A DNA stretch of 64,000 nt from Rhodococcus jostii NBRC 16295 (lineage in GTDB: Bacteria > Actinomycetota > Actinomycetes > Mycobacteriales > Mycobacteriaceae), in the NCBI RefSeq assembly GCF_001894825.1, contig NZ_BCWY01000024.1, forward strand, positions 1 to 64,000. Reading direction: 5' to 3'. Every line of letters begins with the position of its first letter. Positions within the stretch are counted from its first letter, which is position 1. Of the stretch, positions 9,155 to 17,547 are shown in pieces. The position numbers and the translations under genes are program-made. The notes under the pieces were generated by a model. It was not told where the DNA came from. It saw nothing but the letters and a program-made list of their open reading frames with translations, and made no database searches.

Positions 9155-9975
9155 GCGCGCCGCCGAAGAAACCCGAAAGTGCCGGTGTCGGGGCGCCGAG
9201 GCGTGCCCGGATCGCGGAACGCACCCTCCGCACCGATCGGTGGTGGCTGGCGCCGCTGCTGACGGTGCTCGGGCTGTCCGTCTTCGTGGTGTACGCATCG
9301 GTCCGGTCGTGGCTCCGAACCGCGTACTTCGTCGAGGACTATCACTACCTGACGCCGTTCTACTCGCCGTGCCTGAGCGATTCGTGTGTGCCCGGTTCGA
9401 GCGACTTCGGCACCCCCATCGGCGAGTTGCCGATGATCATCCCGCTCGGGTTCCTGGTGCTGCCGTTCCTGCTCGGCTTCCGGCTCACCTGCTACTACTA
9501 CCGCAAGGCCTACTACCGGTCGGTGTGGTTCTCGCCGCCCGCGTGCGCGGTCGCGGAGCCCCATAGCACCTACACGGGTGAGACGCGCCTGCCGCTGATC
9601 GTCCAGAACGCGCACCGCTACTTCTTCTACATCGCACTCGTCGTCTCGCTGATCAACACGTACGACGCGATCCGCGCGTTCCACGGCGCCGACGGCGGAT
9701 TCGGAATCGGGCTCGGCACACTCATCATGGTCTGCAACGTGATCCTGCTCTGGGCGTACACGGTCTCCTGCCATTCCTGCAGGCACGTCACCGGCGGCAG
9801 GCTCACCCACTTCTCGAGGCACCCGATCCGGTACCGGCTCTGGACCGCGGTGAGCAAGCTCAACACCCGCCACATGCAGCTCGCCTGGACGACCCTGGCC
9901 ACACTGATGATCACCGACTTCTACGTGATGCTCGTGGCCAGCGGGACCATCTCCGACCTGCGCCTGATCAACTGA
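9151..9975 (+). CDS. Succinate dehydrogenase (Sdh1-type) membrane anchor subunit
   Basis: A 274-residue integral membrane protein, probably the cytochrome/quinone-binding anchor of a mycobacterial Sdh1-type complex. About five hydrophobic segments are visible: residues near 31-50, 88-107, 160-180, 190-208 and 245-265. Several histidines (NAHRYFFY, CHSCRHVTGG, RHMQLAW) could serve as haem ligands. It is longer than classical SdhC or SdhD and resembles the single fused-type anchor of this class. It overlaps the small gene upstream by 4 nt and is followed 21 nt later by the flavoprotein gene. Annotated by context and topology; the name sdhC is used for several unrelated anchors, so no symbol is given. 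Confidence 0.8.
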   Translation: MSAPPKKPESAGVGAPRRARIAERTLRTDRWWLAPLLTVLGLSVFVVYASVRSWLRTAYFVEDYHYLTPFYSPCLSDSCVPGSSDFGTPIGELPMIIPLGFLVLPFLLGFRLTCYYYRKAYYRSVWFSPPACAVAEPHSTYTGETRLPLIVQNAHRYFFYIALVVSLINTYDAIRAFHGADGGFGIGLGTLIMVCNVILLWAYTVSCHSCRHVTGGRLTHFSRHPIRYRLWTAVSKLNTRHMQLAWTTLATLMITDFYVMLVASGTISDLRLIN

Positions 9976-9996
9976 CTTCACCGACGAGGGAGTGGA

Positions 9997-11931
9997 ATGA
10001 CGGAAGTCGAACGGCACCAGTACGACGTCGTGGTCATCGGTGCCGGTGGCGCCGGACTGCGCGCGGTCATCGAGGCCCGGGAACAGGGGCTGTCCGTCGC
10101 CGTCGTCTGCAAGTCACTGTTCGGCAAGGCGCACACCGTCATGGCGGAGGGCGGGTGCGCCGCCGCGATGGGAAACGCGAACGAGAAGGACACCTGGCAG
10201 ACCCATTTCCAGGACACGATGCGCGGCGGCAAGTTCCTCAACAACTGGCGGATGGCCGAACTGCACGCGCGGGAGGCACCCGACCGGGTGTGGGAACTCG
10301 AAACGTACGGCGCACTGTTCGACCGGACCCCGGACGGCCGGATCAGCCAGCGCAACTTCGGCGGTCACACGTATCCGCGGCTCGCCCACGTCGGTGACCG
10401 CACCGGACTCGAACTGATCCGCACCATGCAGCAGAAGATCGTGTCGCTGCAGCAGGAGGATTTCGCCGCCACCGGCGACTACGAGGCCCGGATCAAGATC
10501 TTCGCCGAATGCACCGTCTCCGAACTCACCAAGGACGGCGACCGGATCTCGGGTGCCTTCGGATACTGGCGCGAGAGTGGACGTTTCGTCCTGTTCGAGG
10601 CGCCCGCCATCGTGATGGCCACCGGCGGGATCGGCAAGTCGTTCAAGGTGACGTCGAACTCGTGGGAGTACACCGGCGACGGTCACGCGCTCGCCCTGCG
10701 CGCCGGCGCCAACCTCATCAACATGGAGTTCGTCCAGTTCCACCCCACCGGCATGGTGTGGCCGCCCAGCGTCAAGGGCATCCTCGTGACGGAAGGCGTC
10801 CGCGGTGACGGCGGGGTCCTGAAGAACTCCGAGGGCGACCGGTTCATGTTCTCGTACATCCCGCCGGTCTTCAAAGGGCAGTACGCGGAGACCGAGGAAG
10901 AGGCCGACGGCTGGTACAAGGATTCCGACAACAACCGCCGCACACCGGATCTTCTGCCCCGCGACGAGGTGGCCCGGGCCATCAACTCCGAGGTCAAGGC
11001 CGGACGGCAGACCCCGCACGGCGGCGTGTACCTCGACATCGCCTCACGGATGCCGGCCGACGAGATCGTCCGGCGCCTGCCGTCGATGTACCACCAGTTC
11101 AAGGAACTCGCCGACGTCGACATCACCAAGGAGCAGATGGAGGTCGGGCCCACCTGCCACTACGTGATGGGCGGCATCGAAGTCGATCCCGACAGCGGGT
11201 CGTCCAGCGTCGCCGGCCTGTTCGCCGCGGGGGAGTGCTCCGGCGGGATGCACGGTTCCAACCGGCTCGGCGGCAACTCGCTGTCCGACCTGCTCGTGTT
11301 CGGGCGCCGCGCGGGACTCGGGGCGGCGGAATACGTGAAGTCGCTGCAGGAACGTCCGGCCGTCTCCGCGGAGGCGGTGGATGCGGCGGCCCGGATGTTG
11401 TTGTCGCCGTTCGACCCCGCGGTCGGGGAGGGTGGCACCACCGAGAACCCCTACACCCTGCATACCGAACTGCAGCAGACCATGAACGATCTCGTCGGCA
11501 TCATCCGTAAGGAAGACGAGATCGTCCGCGCCCTCGAGAAGCTCACCGAGATCAAGGGCCGCATCGGAGGCGTCGAGGTGGAGGGGCATCGCCAGTTCAA
11601 TCCCGGCTGGCACCTCGCCGTCGACCTGCGGAACATGGTGCTGGTCAGCGAGTGCGTCGCGCAGGCGGCGCTGCTGCGCACCGAAAGTCGCGGCGGGCAC
11701 ACCCGCGACGACCACCCGAGCATGGAAGCGGACTGGCGCAACACCCTACTGGTGTGCAGCGTGGTCGGCGACATGTCCGCGCATCCCGACGCCGTGGTCC
11801 CGGACGTCATCGTCACCCGCGAGCCGCAGCTCGCGATGCGCGCAGACCTGCTGGAGCTCTTCGACATCGACGAACTGGCCAAGTACTACACCGACGCCGA
11901 ACTCGCGGAACATCCGGGAAGGAAGGTCTGA
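9997..11931 (+). CDS. sdhA: Succinate dehydrogenase flavoprotein subunit
   Basis: Oxidises succinate to fumarate and passes electrons to the iron-sulfur subunit. The protein has 644 residues. An N-terminal Rossmann FAD site VVVIGAGGAGLRA lies at about 11-23. The covalent-FAD histidine is His46 in GKAHTVMAEGG. The substrate/active-site segments FGGHTYPR (about 121-128) and the HPTG motif in VQFHPTGMVWP are present, as is the late HGSNRLGGNSLSDLLVFGRRAG. The ATG at 9997 has GAGGGA 8 nt upstream. It is followed 1 nt after its stop by sdhB. Length and the anchor type agree with Sdh1 of mycobacteria rather than the Sdh2 form. Confidence 0.94.
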   Translation: MTEVERHQYDVVVIGAGGAGLRAVIEAREQGLSVAVVCKSLFGKAHTVMAEGGCAAAMGNANEKDTWQTHFQDTMRGGKFLNNWRMAELHAREAPDRVWELETYGALFDRTPDGRISQRNFGGHTYPRLAHVGDRTGLELIRTMQQKIVSLQQEDFAATGDYEARIKIFAECTVSELTKDGDRISGAFGYWRESGRFVLFEAPAIVMATGGIGKSFKVTSNSWEYTGDGHALALRAGANLINMEFVQFHPTGMVWPPSVKGILVTEGVRGDGGVLKNSEGDRFMFSYIPPVFKGQYAETEEEADGWYKDSDNNRRTPDLLPRDEVARAINSEVKAGRQTPHGGVYLDIASRMPADEIVRRLPSMYHQFKELADVDITKEQMEVGPTCHYVMGGIEVDPDSGSSSVAGLFAAGECSGGMHGSNRLGGNSLSDLLVFGRRAGLGAAEYVKSLQERPAVSAEAVDAAARMLLSPFDPAVGEGGTTENPYTLHTELQQTMNDLVGIIRKEDEIVRALEKLTEIKGRIGGVEVEGHRQFNPGWHLAVDLRNMVLVSECVAQAALLRTESRGGHTRDDHPSMEADWRNTLLVCSVVGDMSAHPDAVVPDVIVTREPQLAMRADLLELFDIDELAKYYTDAELAEHPGRKV

Positions 11932-11932
11932 G

Positions 11933-12682
11933 ATGAGTTACGACGCACGGTTCCGGGTGTGGCGCGGCGACGCCGACGGCGGCGCCCTCCAGGACTACTC
12001 CATTCCCGTCAACGAAGGTGAGGTGGTCCTCGACATCATCCACCGGTTGCAGGCGACGCAGACCCCGGACCTGGCGGTGCGATGGAACTGCAAGGCGGGC
12101 AAGTGCGGCTCGTGTTCCGCCGAGATCAACGGCCAGCCACGGTTGCTGTGCATGACGCGGATGTCGACGTTCACCGAAGACGAGGTGGTGACGGTCACGC
12201 CGCTGCGCGCGTTCCCCGTCATCCGCGACCTCGTCACCGACGTGTCGTTCAACTACGAGAAGGCCCGGGAGATCCCGTCGTTCACTCCACCGCCGGGTCT
12301 CGGTCCGGGGGAGTACCGGATGCAGCAGATCGACGTCGAGCGGTCGCAGGAGTTCCGTAAGTGCATCGAGTGTTTCCTCTGCCAGAACACGTGCCACGTC
12401 ATCCGTGACCACGACGACAACAAGCCGGCGTTCTCCGGCCCCCGCTTCTTCATCCGCGTCGCCGAATTGGAGATGCATCCACTCGACACCGGGGACCGCC
12501 GCGAGGCGGCGCAGGAAGAGTTCGGTCTCGGACTCTGCAACATCACCAAGTGCTGCACCGAGGTCTGCCCGGAAGGGATAAAGATCACCGACAACGCCAT
12601 CATTCCGATGAAGGAACGGGTGGTCGACCGCCGGTACGATCCCATCGTCTGGTTGGGCAACAAGCTCTTTCGCCGCGGTTAG
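11933..12682 (+). CDS. sdhB: Succinate dehydrogenase iron-sulfur subunit
   Basis: Electron-transfer subunit of 249 residues with three cluster-binding regions. The [2Fe-2S] ligands are Cys53, Cys58, Cys61 and Cys73 in the N-terminal ferredoxin-like domain. A ferredoxin motif CIECFLCQNTC covers residues 144-154. A second cysteine group, CNITKCCTEVCPEG, covers residues 202-215 for the [3Fe-4S]/[4Fe-4S] pair. The start ATG at 11933 follows the sdhA stop by one base. It is the last gene of the operon; a 52-nt perfect hairpin starts 8 nt after its stop and probably terminates transcription. Confidence 0.94.
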   Translation: MSYDARFRVWRGDADGGALQDYSIPVNEGEVVLDIIHRLQATQTPDLAVRWNCKAGKCGSCSAEINGQPRLLCMTRMSTFTEDEVVTVTPLRAFPVIRDLVTDVSFNYEKAREIPSFTPPPGLGPGEYRMQQIDVERSQEFRKCIECFLCQNTCHVIRDHDDNKPAFSGPRFFIRVAELEMHPLDTGDRREAAQEEFGLGLCNITKCCTEVCPEGIKITDNAIIPMKERVVDRRYDPIVWLGNKLFRRG

Positions 12683-12690
12683 CGCCTCCG

Positions 12691-12742
12691 GCGCCTGTGA
12701 GTACTTATTAACCGCCCGCGGTTAATAAGTACTCACAGGCGC
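12691..12742. terminator. Perfect 25-bp hairpin between convergent genes, repeat family member
   Basis: Two perfectly complementary 25-nt arms (12691-12715 and 12718-12742) flank a 2-nt centre. The core of the left arm is GTGAGTACTTATTAACCGC. It fills the gap between the converging sdhB and fatty-acid hydroxylase stops, so it probably works as a bidirectional terminator. Related copies lie at 24348-24395 and 1-30. Confidence 0.75.
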
Positions 12743-12743
12743 G

Positions 12744-13415
12744 TTAGCGCACCGAGTGGAGGTTGCGGGCCGTGGGCGACTTCTCGACCGACTCGGGGTC
12801 GGAGTCGGTGCCGAGTATCCGGTCGGCGGTGCCCGAGGTGGTAACGGTGAACCAGTAGTGCTCGTTCTTGTAGTGGTGATGGCGGTGGTTGCGCCAGATC
12901 GCGCGGTACAGTCGGGAGTTCGGCTTGTAGTCGCTGTGGATGAGGTAGTGCGTCCACTCGTACATAACGCCCAGGATGCTCAGCACCACGAGAAACGTCA
13001 GTCCGAGTCCGGTGCGCGGAAACGCGAACAGTGCGAGGGCCACGAGAACCGGGATCAACCACATCAGCGTCTGCCACGGGATGAAGATGAGCGGCACGTC
13101 GCGGGGATCGACGTGGTGCTCGCGATGCTTCCGGGCGAGCAGCGAATCGACGGTCCGGCCCAGGACCTTTCGAGGTTTCCAGTGCAGGATGCAGACGTGG
13201 ATGACCCATTCGGCGAACGGGAACACCGCCAGCATCACCAGCGGAACGACGGCGTCGGTGACCTGCCAATCGCCGACGACGACGCGGGCTGCCACCGCGG
13301 CGGCCAGCATACCGCCGATCATCCAGGGAGACGGGTGGCGGCGGAACTGGTCCGCGGCGTCGCGGAGGCTGATCGATCTGCGTTGGCGGCGATCTGCGGG
13401 AGGTGTCGTGGTCAT
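12744..13415 (-). CDS. Fatty acid hydroxylase / sterol desaturase family membrane protein
   Basis: A 223-residue membrane di-iron oxygenase of the fatty-acid-hydroxylase superfamily. Histidine-rich metal motifs are visible: HVCILHW, HREHHVDP, HYLIHSDY and HRHHHYKNEHYW, between about four hydrophobic segments (near 34-50, 58-75, 112-131, 136-152). The substrate (fatty acid, sterol or carotenoid) cannot be told. The start ATG at 13415 overlaps the stop of the GntR gene upstream by 4 nt, so the two form a unit and the regulator may control it. The gene converges on sdhB with the 52-nt hairpin between. Confidence 0.85.
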   Translation of the reverse strand: MTTTPPADRRQRRSISLRDAADQFRRHPSPWMIGGMLAAAVAARVVVGDWQVTDAVVPLVMLAVFPFAEWVIHVCILHWKPRKVLGRTVDSLLARKHREHHVDPRDVPLIFIPWQTLMWLIPVLVALALFAFPRTGLGLTFLVVLSILGVMYEWTHYLIHSDYKPNSRLYRAIWRNHRHHHYKNEHYWFTVTTSGTADRILGTDSDPESVEKSPTARNLHSVR

Positions 13416-14149
13416 GTGTCCTTCTCCGAATCGTGGTGTTGCAGTGCGTCGATCACGGCGGTCACGGCCGCCGTCCCGAGGTCGAGGAGGGTAGAGGCGG
13501 TCTGTGCCGCGGTGTCTTCGTCGTGTGCGGAGATCGCCTCCGCCAGTCGGTAGTACAGGTCGGTGCGGCCTACCTCCGCGACCATGACGGCGGCCATGGC
13601 CGTCATGGTCGGCTCGTACGCGTTGCGGAGGCTGTTGAAGATGAGCCGGAACGCGAGGGAATCGGCGGTGTCGACGACGCGCTCCCAGAAGGCCAGGGCG
13701 CCGACCTGCTGCGCGACCGGGTCGGTGTCGGAGGCGAGGTGATCCACGGCTTCCCGGAGGCTGATGCCCGACGCATCGGTGGCCCGGCCTGCGGCGAGCC
13801 GGGCCACCTGCACGCCGATCATCCGCCGCGCCTCGAGGACGCTGCGGACCACCGCCCAGTCGGGTTGCCCGTCGCGAACGAGCAACTGGGACAGCAGTTC
13901 GGGTCCGCCGTGCTGCCGGAAGTCTCGGACCGAGGTCGCGTCACCTTGCCGGACCTCGACGAGTCCGGCCTGGGCCAGCTTCTGGATCGCTTCCCGGACC
14001 GCCGGCCGGGACACCCCGAACGCTTCGGCGAGGCGACGTTCGCTCGGCAGGGCGTCACCCGCGGCGAGATCGCCGCCCAGCACCCGGGCGGTGATCTGGT
14101 CGAAGACTTCGGTGGAGGCGGACTTCCGCGCGATCGGCTCGAACATCAT
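13412..14149 (-). CDS. GntR-family transcriptional regulator, FadR/FCD subfamily
   Basis: A 245-residue regulator. The N-terminal winged helix (about 10-75) carries the GntR signature LPSERRLAEAFGVSRPAVREAI. An all-helical FCD ligand-binding domain follows (about 95-230), with the usual Asp/His-type metal or ligand pocket region around RLIFNSLRNAYEP. The ATG at 14149 (MMFEPIARKSASTEVF) is preferred; an earlier in-frame start at 14185 adds a poorly conserved leader. It is coupled by overlap to the fatty-acid hydroxylase gene. Ligand unknown; FadR relatives often sense acyl-CoA or organic acids. Confidence 0.85.
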   Translation of the reverse strand: MMFEPIARKSASTEVFDQITARVLGGDLAAGDALPSERRLAEAFGVSRPAVREAIQKLAQAGLVEVRQGDATSVRDFRQHGGPELLSQLLVRDGQPDWAVVRSVLEARRMIGVQVARLAAGRATDASGISLREAVDHLASDTDPVAQQVGALAFWERVVDTADSLAFRLIFNSLRNAYEPTMTAMAAVMVAEVGRTDLYYRLAEAISAHDEDTAAQTASTLLDLGTAAVTAVIDALQHHDSEKDT

Positions 14150-14207
14150 GACCACGACACTAAGCGGCGACAGGTAAGAGGTCAAGTGGTCTTACCAGTG
14201 GGCGCAG

Positions 14208-15338
14208 TTAACCGAAAAGACTCCGGACGAACGCGGTGGTATCGGGCAGGGACGCGGGCATGGTGTAGAGATGGCCGGTCGGATACGTCCGGAACACGAA
14301 CTGCTGCCCGTTCGCAGCGAGGTCGGCCGTGAGTTTCCAGGTGAGGGGGATGGGGACGACGTCGTCGAACAGTCCCTGTCCGATGAACAGCGGCCGGTCG
14401 TAGCCCCGCACGGGAACTCCCAGCGTGGTGCGTAGCGCCGCCAGGACCGCCGGGTCGTCGAGCGGCCGGGACATCAACTGTCCGATCGAGATCCCGTCGA
14501 GTTTCGGGGCCGCCTCCTCGTAGCAGAGCGATTCGACGCGAGTCAGGACGTCGACGCCGAGCGGGGTGAGGTAGCTGTCGATATCGAGGTCGGGCCGTGA
14601 GGCACGCAATCCGGCGAGCGCGTACGCCACGAACACCGTGCTCCCGGTGAGGGGGATCTGCGGGAACCCCGGGCCGACGAGCGGCGCGAGGTTTTCCAGA
14701 TTGGACGGGGCGCCTGTGGCGACGGTGCCGCGGAAGTCGAGGTCCGGTGCGTACGTGGTGGCCATCGAGGCGGCGACGAGGGCTGCGTGGCCGCCCTGCG
14801 ATTGGCCGAGCGCGACCCACCGGTTCGACAGGGACGGCGTGACGGCCCGCGCCGCACGCACCATGTCGATCACGCTGTGCGCCTCCGAGGGGCCGTCCAG
14901 GTACGGGTGCACACCGGGTGTGCCGAGGCCGACGTAATCCGTTGCCACGACGGCGTAGCCCTGGTCGAGCCAGTGCTGGACGTACGGTCCGACGAGTTTC
15001 CCTGTCACCGTCGGCGCACACTTGTCGGCGATGCCGACCGTTCCGTGGGCCCAGGACACGACGGGCCACCCGCCGGGCGGCGCCGCACCGGGGGGCAGCA
15101 GGACCGCGCCGGTGCTGAGCGCGGGTTCGTTCATCGGCCCCGTCGTCCAGTAGGTGACGTACGTGGCGTCGGCGACGCCCGGTGGTCGCGCGTCCGGCGA
15201 AACCGGTGTCGCGACGACGACGGCGCCCGGATCGTTCCCGGCTGCCTGCGCGGTGGCCGGGGTGGGCGCGCCGAGGAGTGACAGTGCGAGTGCCGCCGCG
15301 AGAGCCGTTCCGGCGCGGCGGCCGAGTGAAGACGTCAT
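14208..15338 (-). CDS. Secreted lipase (alpha/beta hydrolase, secretory lipase family)
   Basis: A 376-residue exported hydrolase. A signal peptide is visible: basic MTSSLGRR, a hydrophobic stretch to about residue 25 and a likely cleavage site near ATAQA (30-32). The nucleophile elbow is GQSQGG with Ser180. The probable acid and base are in GLFDDVVPIP and TYPTGHLYT near the C-terminus. The layout matches the secretory lipase (LIP) family of actinobacteria and fungi, which hydrolyse esters and triglycerides outside the cell. The gene stands alone, 58 bp upstream of the GntR gene on the same strand and 77 bp downstream of bioQ. Confidence 0.85.
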   Translation of the reverse strand: MTSSLGRRAGTALAAALALSLLGAPTPATAQAAGNDPGAVVVATPVSPDARPPGVADATYVTYWTTGPMNEPALSTGAVLLPPGAAPPGGWPVVSWAHGTVGIADKCAPTVTGKLVGPYVQHWLDQGYAVVATDYVGLGTPGVHPYLDGPSEAHSVIDMVRAARAVTPSLSNRWVALGQSQGGHAALVAASMATTYAPDLDFRGTVATGAPSNLENLAPLVGPGFPQIPLTGSTVFVAYALAGLRASRPDLDIDSYLTPLGVDVLTRVESLCYEEAAPKLDGISIGQLMSRPLDDPAVLAALRTTLGVPVRGYDRPLFIGQGLFDDVVPIPLTWKLTADLAANGQQFVFRTYPTGHLYTMPASLPDTTAFVRSLFG

Positions 15339-15415
15339 CGCGTCCGTCCCTGGGCCGTCGGGGGCGCCGCGCGGTCCCCTGGTGGCCGACGCGGCGTCGA
15401 CTCAATTGTGCGCGC

Positions 15416-16045
15416 TCAGGGGCGGTGGGCGGAGTCTTTCAGTCGTGCACGAATTCCGTCCACGAACAGGGACAGGCCGAAGTCGAACCGGACTGCCGGA
15501 TCGCCGTCGAGGAGGTCCTCGTCGTACGCCGCGATCGGCGACTGCGGGGCGTCGGGGGCGAGGGAGGCCCGGGTGAGCGCGCCGGCCGACTCCATCTGCG
15601 CCCGCGACTGCTCGTCCACCGTGTGGCCGAGCACGTAGTACAGCAGCGAGTACGACGACAGTTCCGCGTGTTCGCGGGACAGTCCGGATCGCAGACCGAC
15701 GGCCGCGAAGCTTTCGCGGACCCGGGAGTTGGTCATGCGGGACGCGTACGTGGCGGACACCAGTTCGGCGCCGTCCCGGTGCGCGAGCAATGCGGTGCGG
15801 AGGCGGTGGGCCAGTTCGGTGAACTCCGCGTCCCAGCCGGGGGCCGTGACCGGGGCGTCGACGTCTTCGAGGATCTTGTCGGCGAGAGCGCCGAGCAGGG
15901 TCTGCTTGTTGGGGAAATGCCAGTACAGGGCGCCCGGCTGGACGCCGAGGGCTGTTGCGAGTCGGCGCATCGTCAGGTCGGCGAGGCCGAACTCGTCGAG
16001 GATGGCCATTGCGCCGTCGAGTACGTCGCCGCGTCGCAATTGCAC
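15416..16045 (-). CDS. bioQ: TetR-family biotin regulator BioQ
   Basis: A 209-residue TetR repressor with an N-terminal helix-turn-helix at about 22-42 ([28 protein letters not shown]). It is divergent from bioB, and two copies of the palindrome shared with the bioA/bioF region lie between the two genes. This is the arrangement of BioQ in corynebacteria and mycobacteria, where it represses biotin genes and itself. The GTG at 16045 with GGGAGA upstream is preferred over a TTG at 16072. The identification rests on family, position and shared operators; no ligand is visible. The sites are well placed for autoregulation. Confidence 0.85.
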   Translation of the reverse strand: MQLRRGDVLDGAMAILDEFGLADLTMRRLATALGVQPGALYWHFPNKQTLLGALADKILEDVDAPVTAPGWDAEFTELAHRLRTALLAHRDGAELVSATYASRMTNSRVRESFAAVGLRSGLSREHAELSSYSLLYYVLGHTVDEQSRAQMESAGALTRASLAPDAPQSPIAAYDEDLLDGDPAVRFDFGLSLFVDGIRARLKDSAHRP

Positions 16046-16114
16046 TGTGTGATCTCCCAATCTCGTCGACAAGTCCCGCTCCGGCTTTGACAGTATTCCA
16101 CCACGGATCTAACG

Positions 16115-16127
16115 TGAACACCGTTCA
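16115..16127. promoter_or_regulatory. Candidate BioQ operator 1 upstream of bioB
   Basis: TGAACACCGTTCA is identical to the core of the site between bioA and bioF. It lies between the divergent bioQ and bioB starts, with a second site 16 bp further on, so a repressor here could block both promoters. Confidence 0.82.
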
Positions 16128-16130
16128 ACT

Positions 16131-16143
16131 TGTACGGTGTTCA
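16131..16143. promoter_or_regulatory. Candidate BioQ operator 2 upstream of bioB
   Basis: TGTACGGTGTTCA reads, on the other strand, as TGAACACCGTACA: one half-site is exact and the other degenerate. The two sites are spaced 16 bp start to start, so two dimers could bind side by side about 60-90 bp upstream of the bioB start. Confidence 0.72.
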
Positions 16144-16200
16144 ATTTTTCGGTTCAGTCGACTCACGACACGTGATCGGCCCGTTTTCCAGGAGATACGT

Positions 16201-17214
16201 GTGACATCGGCCCCGGTACAGATAGACGTCCTCGCCCTTGCGCGTGAGCAGGTTCTCGAGCGCGGGGAGGCGCTGAACGAGAGTCAGGTGCTCGAGGTCC
16301 TGCAACTTCCCGAGGATCGACTCGAGGAATTGCTGGCCCTCGCCCACGACGTACGCATGAAGTGGTGCGGGCCCGAGGTCGAGGTCGAGGGCATCATCAG
16401 CCTCAAGACCGGCGGCTGCCCCGAGGACTGCCACTTCTGCTCGCAGTCCGGACTGTTCCAGTCGCCGGTGCGCGCGGCCTGGCTCGACATCCCGTCCCTC
16501 GTGGAGGCGGCCAAGCAGACGGCCAAGTCCGGCGCCAGCGAGTTCTGCATCGTCGCCGCCGTCCGCGGACCCGACGAGCGTCTGCTCGCCCAGGTCGCCG
16601 CCGGGATCGAGGCGATCCGCAACGAGGTCGACATCCAGATCGCCTGCTCGCTGGGCATGCTCACCCAGGAGCAGGTGGACCAACTCGCCGCGATGGGTGT
16701 GCACCGCTACAACCACAACCTGGAGACGTCGAAGTCGCACTTCCCGAACGTCGTCACCACACACACCTGGGACGAGCGCTGGAACACCCTCCGGATGGTC
16801 CGCGAAGCCGGGATGGAGGTGTGCTGCGGCGGCATCCTCGGCATGGGTGAGACCCTCGAGCAGCGCGCCGAATTCGCGGCCAACCTCGCCGAACTCGAAC
16901 CCGACGAGGTCCCGCTGAACTTCCTCAACCCGCGTCCCGGCACCCCGTTCGGCGACCTGGAGGTCCTGCCGGCGAGCGAGGCGCTCAAGTCGGTGGCCGC
17001 CTTCCGTCTCGCGCTGCCGCGCACCATCCTCCGCTTCGCCGGCGGCCGGGAGATCACGCTCGGTGACCTCGGGGCCAAGCAGGGCATCCTCGGTGGCATC
17101 AACGCCGTCATCGTCGGCAACTACCTCACGACCCTCGGCCGCCCGGCCGAACAGGATCTCGACCTGCTCGTCGATCTGCAGATGCCGATCAAGGCCCTGA
17201 ACGACACCCTGTGA
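16201..17214 (+). CDS. bioB: Biotin synthase BioB
   Basis: Radical-SAM enzyme that inserts sulfur into dethiobiotin to form biotin. The protein has 337 residues. The SAM/[4Fe-4S] motif CxxxCxxC is at Cys73, Cys77 and Cys80 ([13 protein letters not shown]). A second-cluster region lies in IACSLG and further conserved segments are [10 protein letters not shown] and GGILGMGE. The GTG at 16201 has AGGAGA 5 nt upstream. The stop overlaps bsaP by 4 nt, so BioB and its auxiliary protein are made together. This fits the actinobacterial BioB type that depends on BsaP. Control by BioQ through the two sites at 16115-16143 is likely. Confidence 0.96.
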   Translation: MTSAPVQIDVLALAREQVLERGEALNESQVLEVLQLPEDRLEELLALAHDVRMKWCGPEVEVEGIISLKTGGCPEDCHFCSQSGLFQSPVRAAWLDIPSLVEAAKQTAKSGASEFCIVAAVRGPDERLLAQVAAGIEAIRNEVDIQIACSLGMLTQEQVDQLAAMGVHRYNHNLETSKSHFPNVVTTHTWDERWNTLRMVREAGMEVCCGGILGMGETLEQRAEFAANLAELEPDEVPLNFLNPRPGTPFGDLEVLPASEALKSVAAFRLALPRTILRFAGGREITLGDLGAKQGILGGINAVIVGNYLTTLGRPAEQDLDLLVDLQMPIKALNDTL

Positions 17215-17537
17215 CGATCATGGCGGAGACCACTGAGGCGACTGGGGGCCACGCCCCCGAGGCGATAGGGGGCCACGCCCCCGAGGCGATAGGGGGCCAC
17301 GCCCCCGAGGCGATAGGGGGCCACGCCCCCGTCGAGCGCTACAACCCCTACACCGGCCGCCGCGTGGTGGCCGGTGTGGACGACGCCGTACCGACGGCCG
17401 CGCAGCTCGGACTCGAGCCGCCCCGCTTCTGCGAGGCGTGCGGCCGCCGGATGGTCGTGCAGATCAGCCCCGACGGCTGGTGGGCGAAATGTTCTCGCCA
17501 CGGTGTGTTCGACTCGATCTGCAGCGCACGGCGGTAG
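17211..17537 (+). CDS. bsaP: Biotin synthase auxiliary protein BsaP with N-terminal octapeptide repeats
   Basis: A small protein needed by actinobacterial BioB, thought to help provide or repair its iron-sulfur cluster. From the GTG at 17211 it has 108 residues; an ATG at 17220 is also possible. The conserved part starts at about residue 41 ([16 protein letters not shown]) and carries four cysteines at 74, 77, 94 and 104 ([24 protein letters not shown]), plausible cluster or metal ligands. Residues 9-40 are four copies of an octapeptide, EAIGGHAP (first copy EATGGHAP), so the N-terminus is longer than a minimal BsaP core. The gene overlaps the bioB stop by 4 nt. The repeats may change in number by slippage without breaking the frame. 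Confidence 0.88.
   Translation: MTIMAETTEATGGHAPEAIGGHAPEAIGGHAPEAIGGHAPVERYNPYTGRRVVAGVDDAVPTAAQLGLEPPRFCEACGRRMVVQISPDGWWAKCSRHGVFDSICSARR
17235..17330 (+). repeat. Four tandem 24-bp units inside bsaP
   Basis: Four consecutive 24-bp units (17235, 17259, 17283, 17307). The last three are identical and the first differs at two bases (ACT for ATA). Each unit contains GGGGGCCACGCCCCC, a 6-bp-arm hairpin with a 3-nt loop, so the mRNA would carry four strong hairpins just after the start codon of bsaP. Confidence 0.95.
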
Positions 17538-17547
17538 CGTCGGGGAG

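Noticed and set aside
12691-12742. Ends of an insertion sequence or attachment site
   Set aside because: There is no transposase or integrase gene nearby and no flanking target duplication; the palindrome lies alone between convergent genes.
17235-17330. CRISPR array
   Set aside because: The 24-bp units are directly adjacent with no spacers and lie in frame within bsaP.
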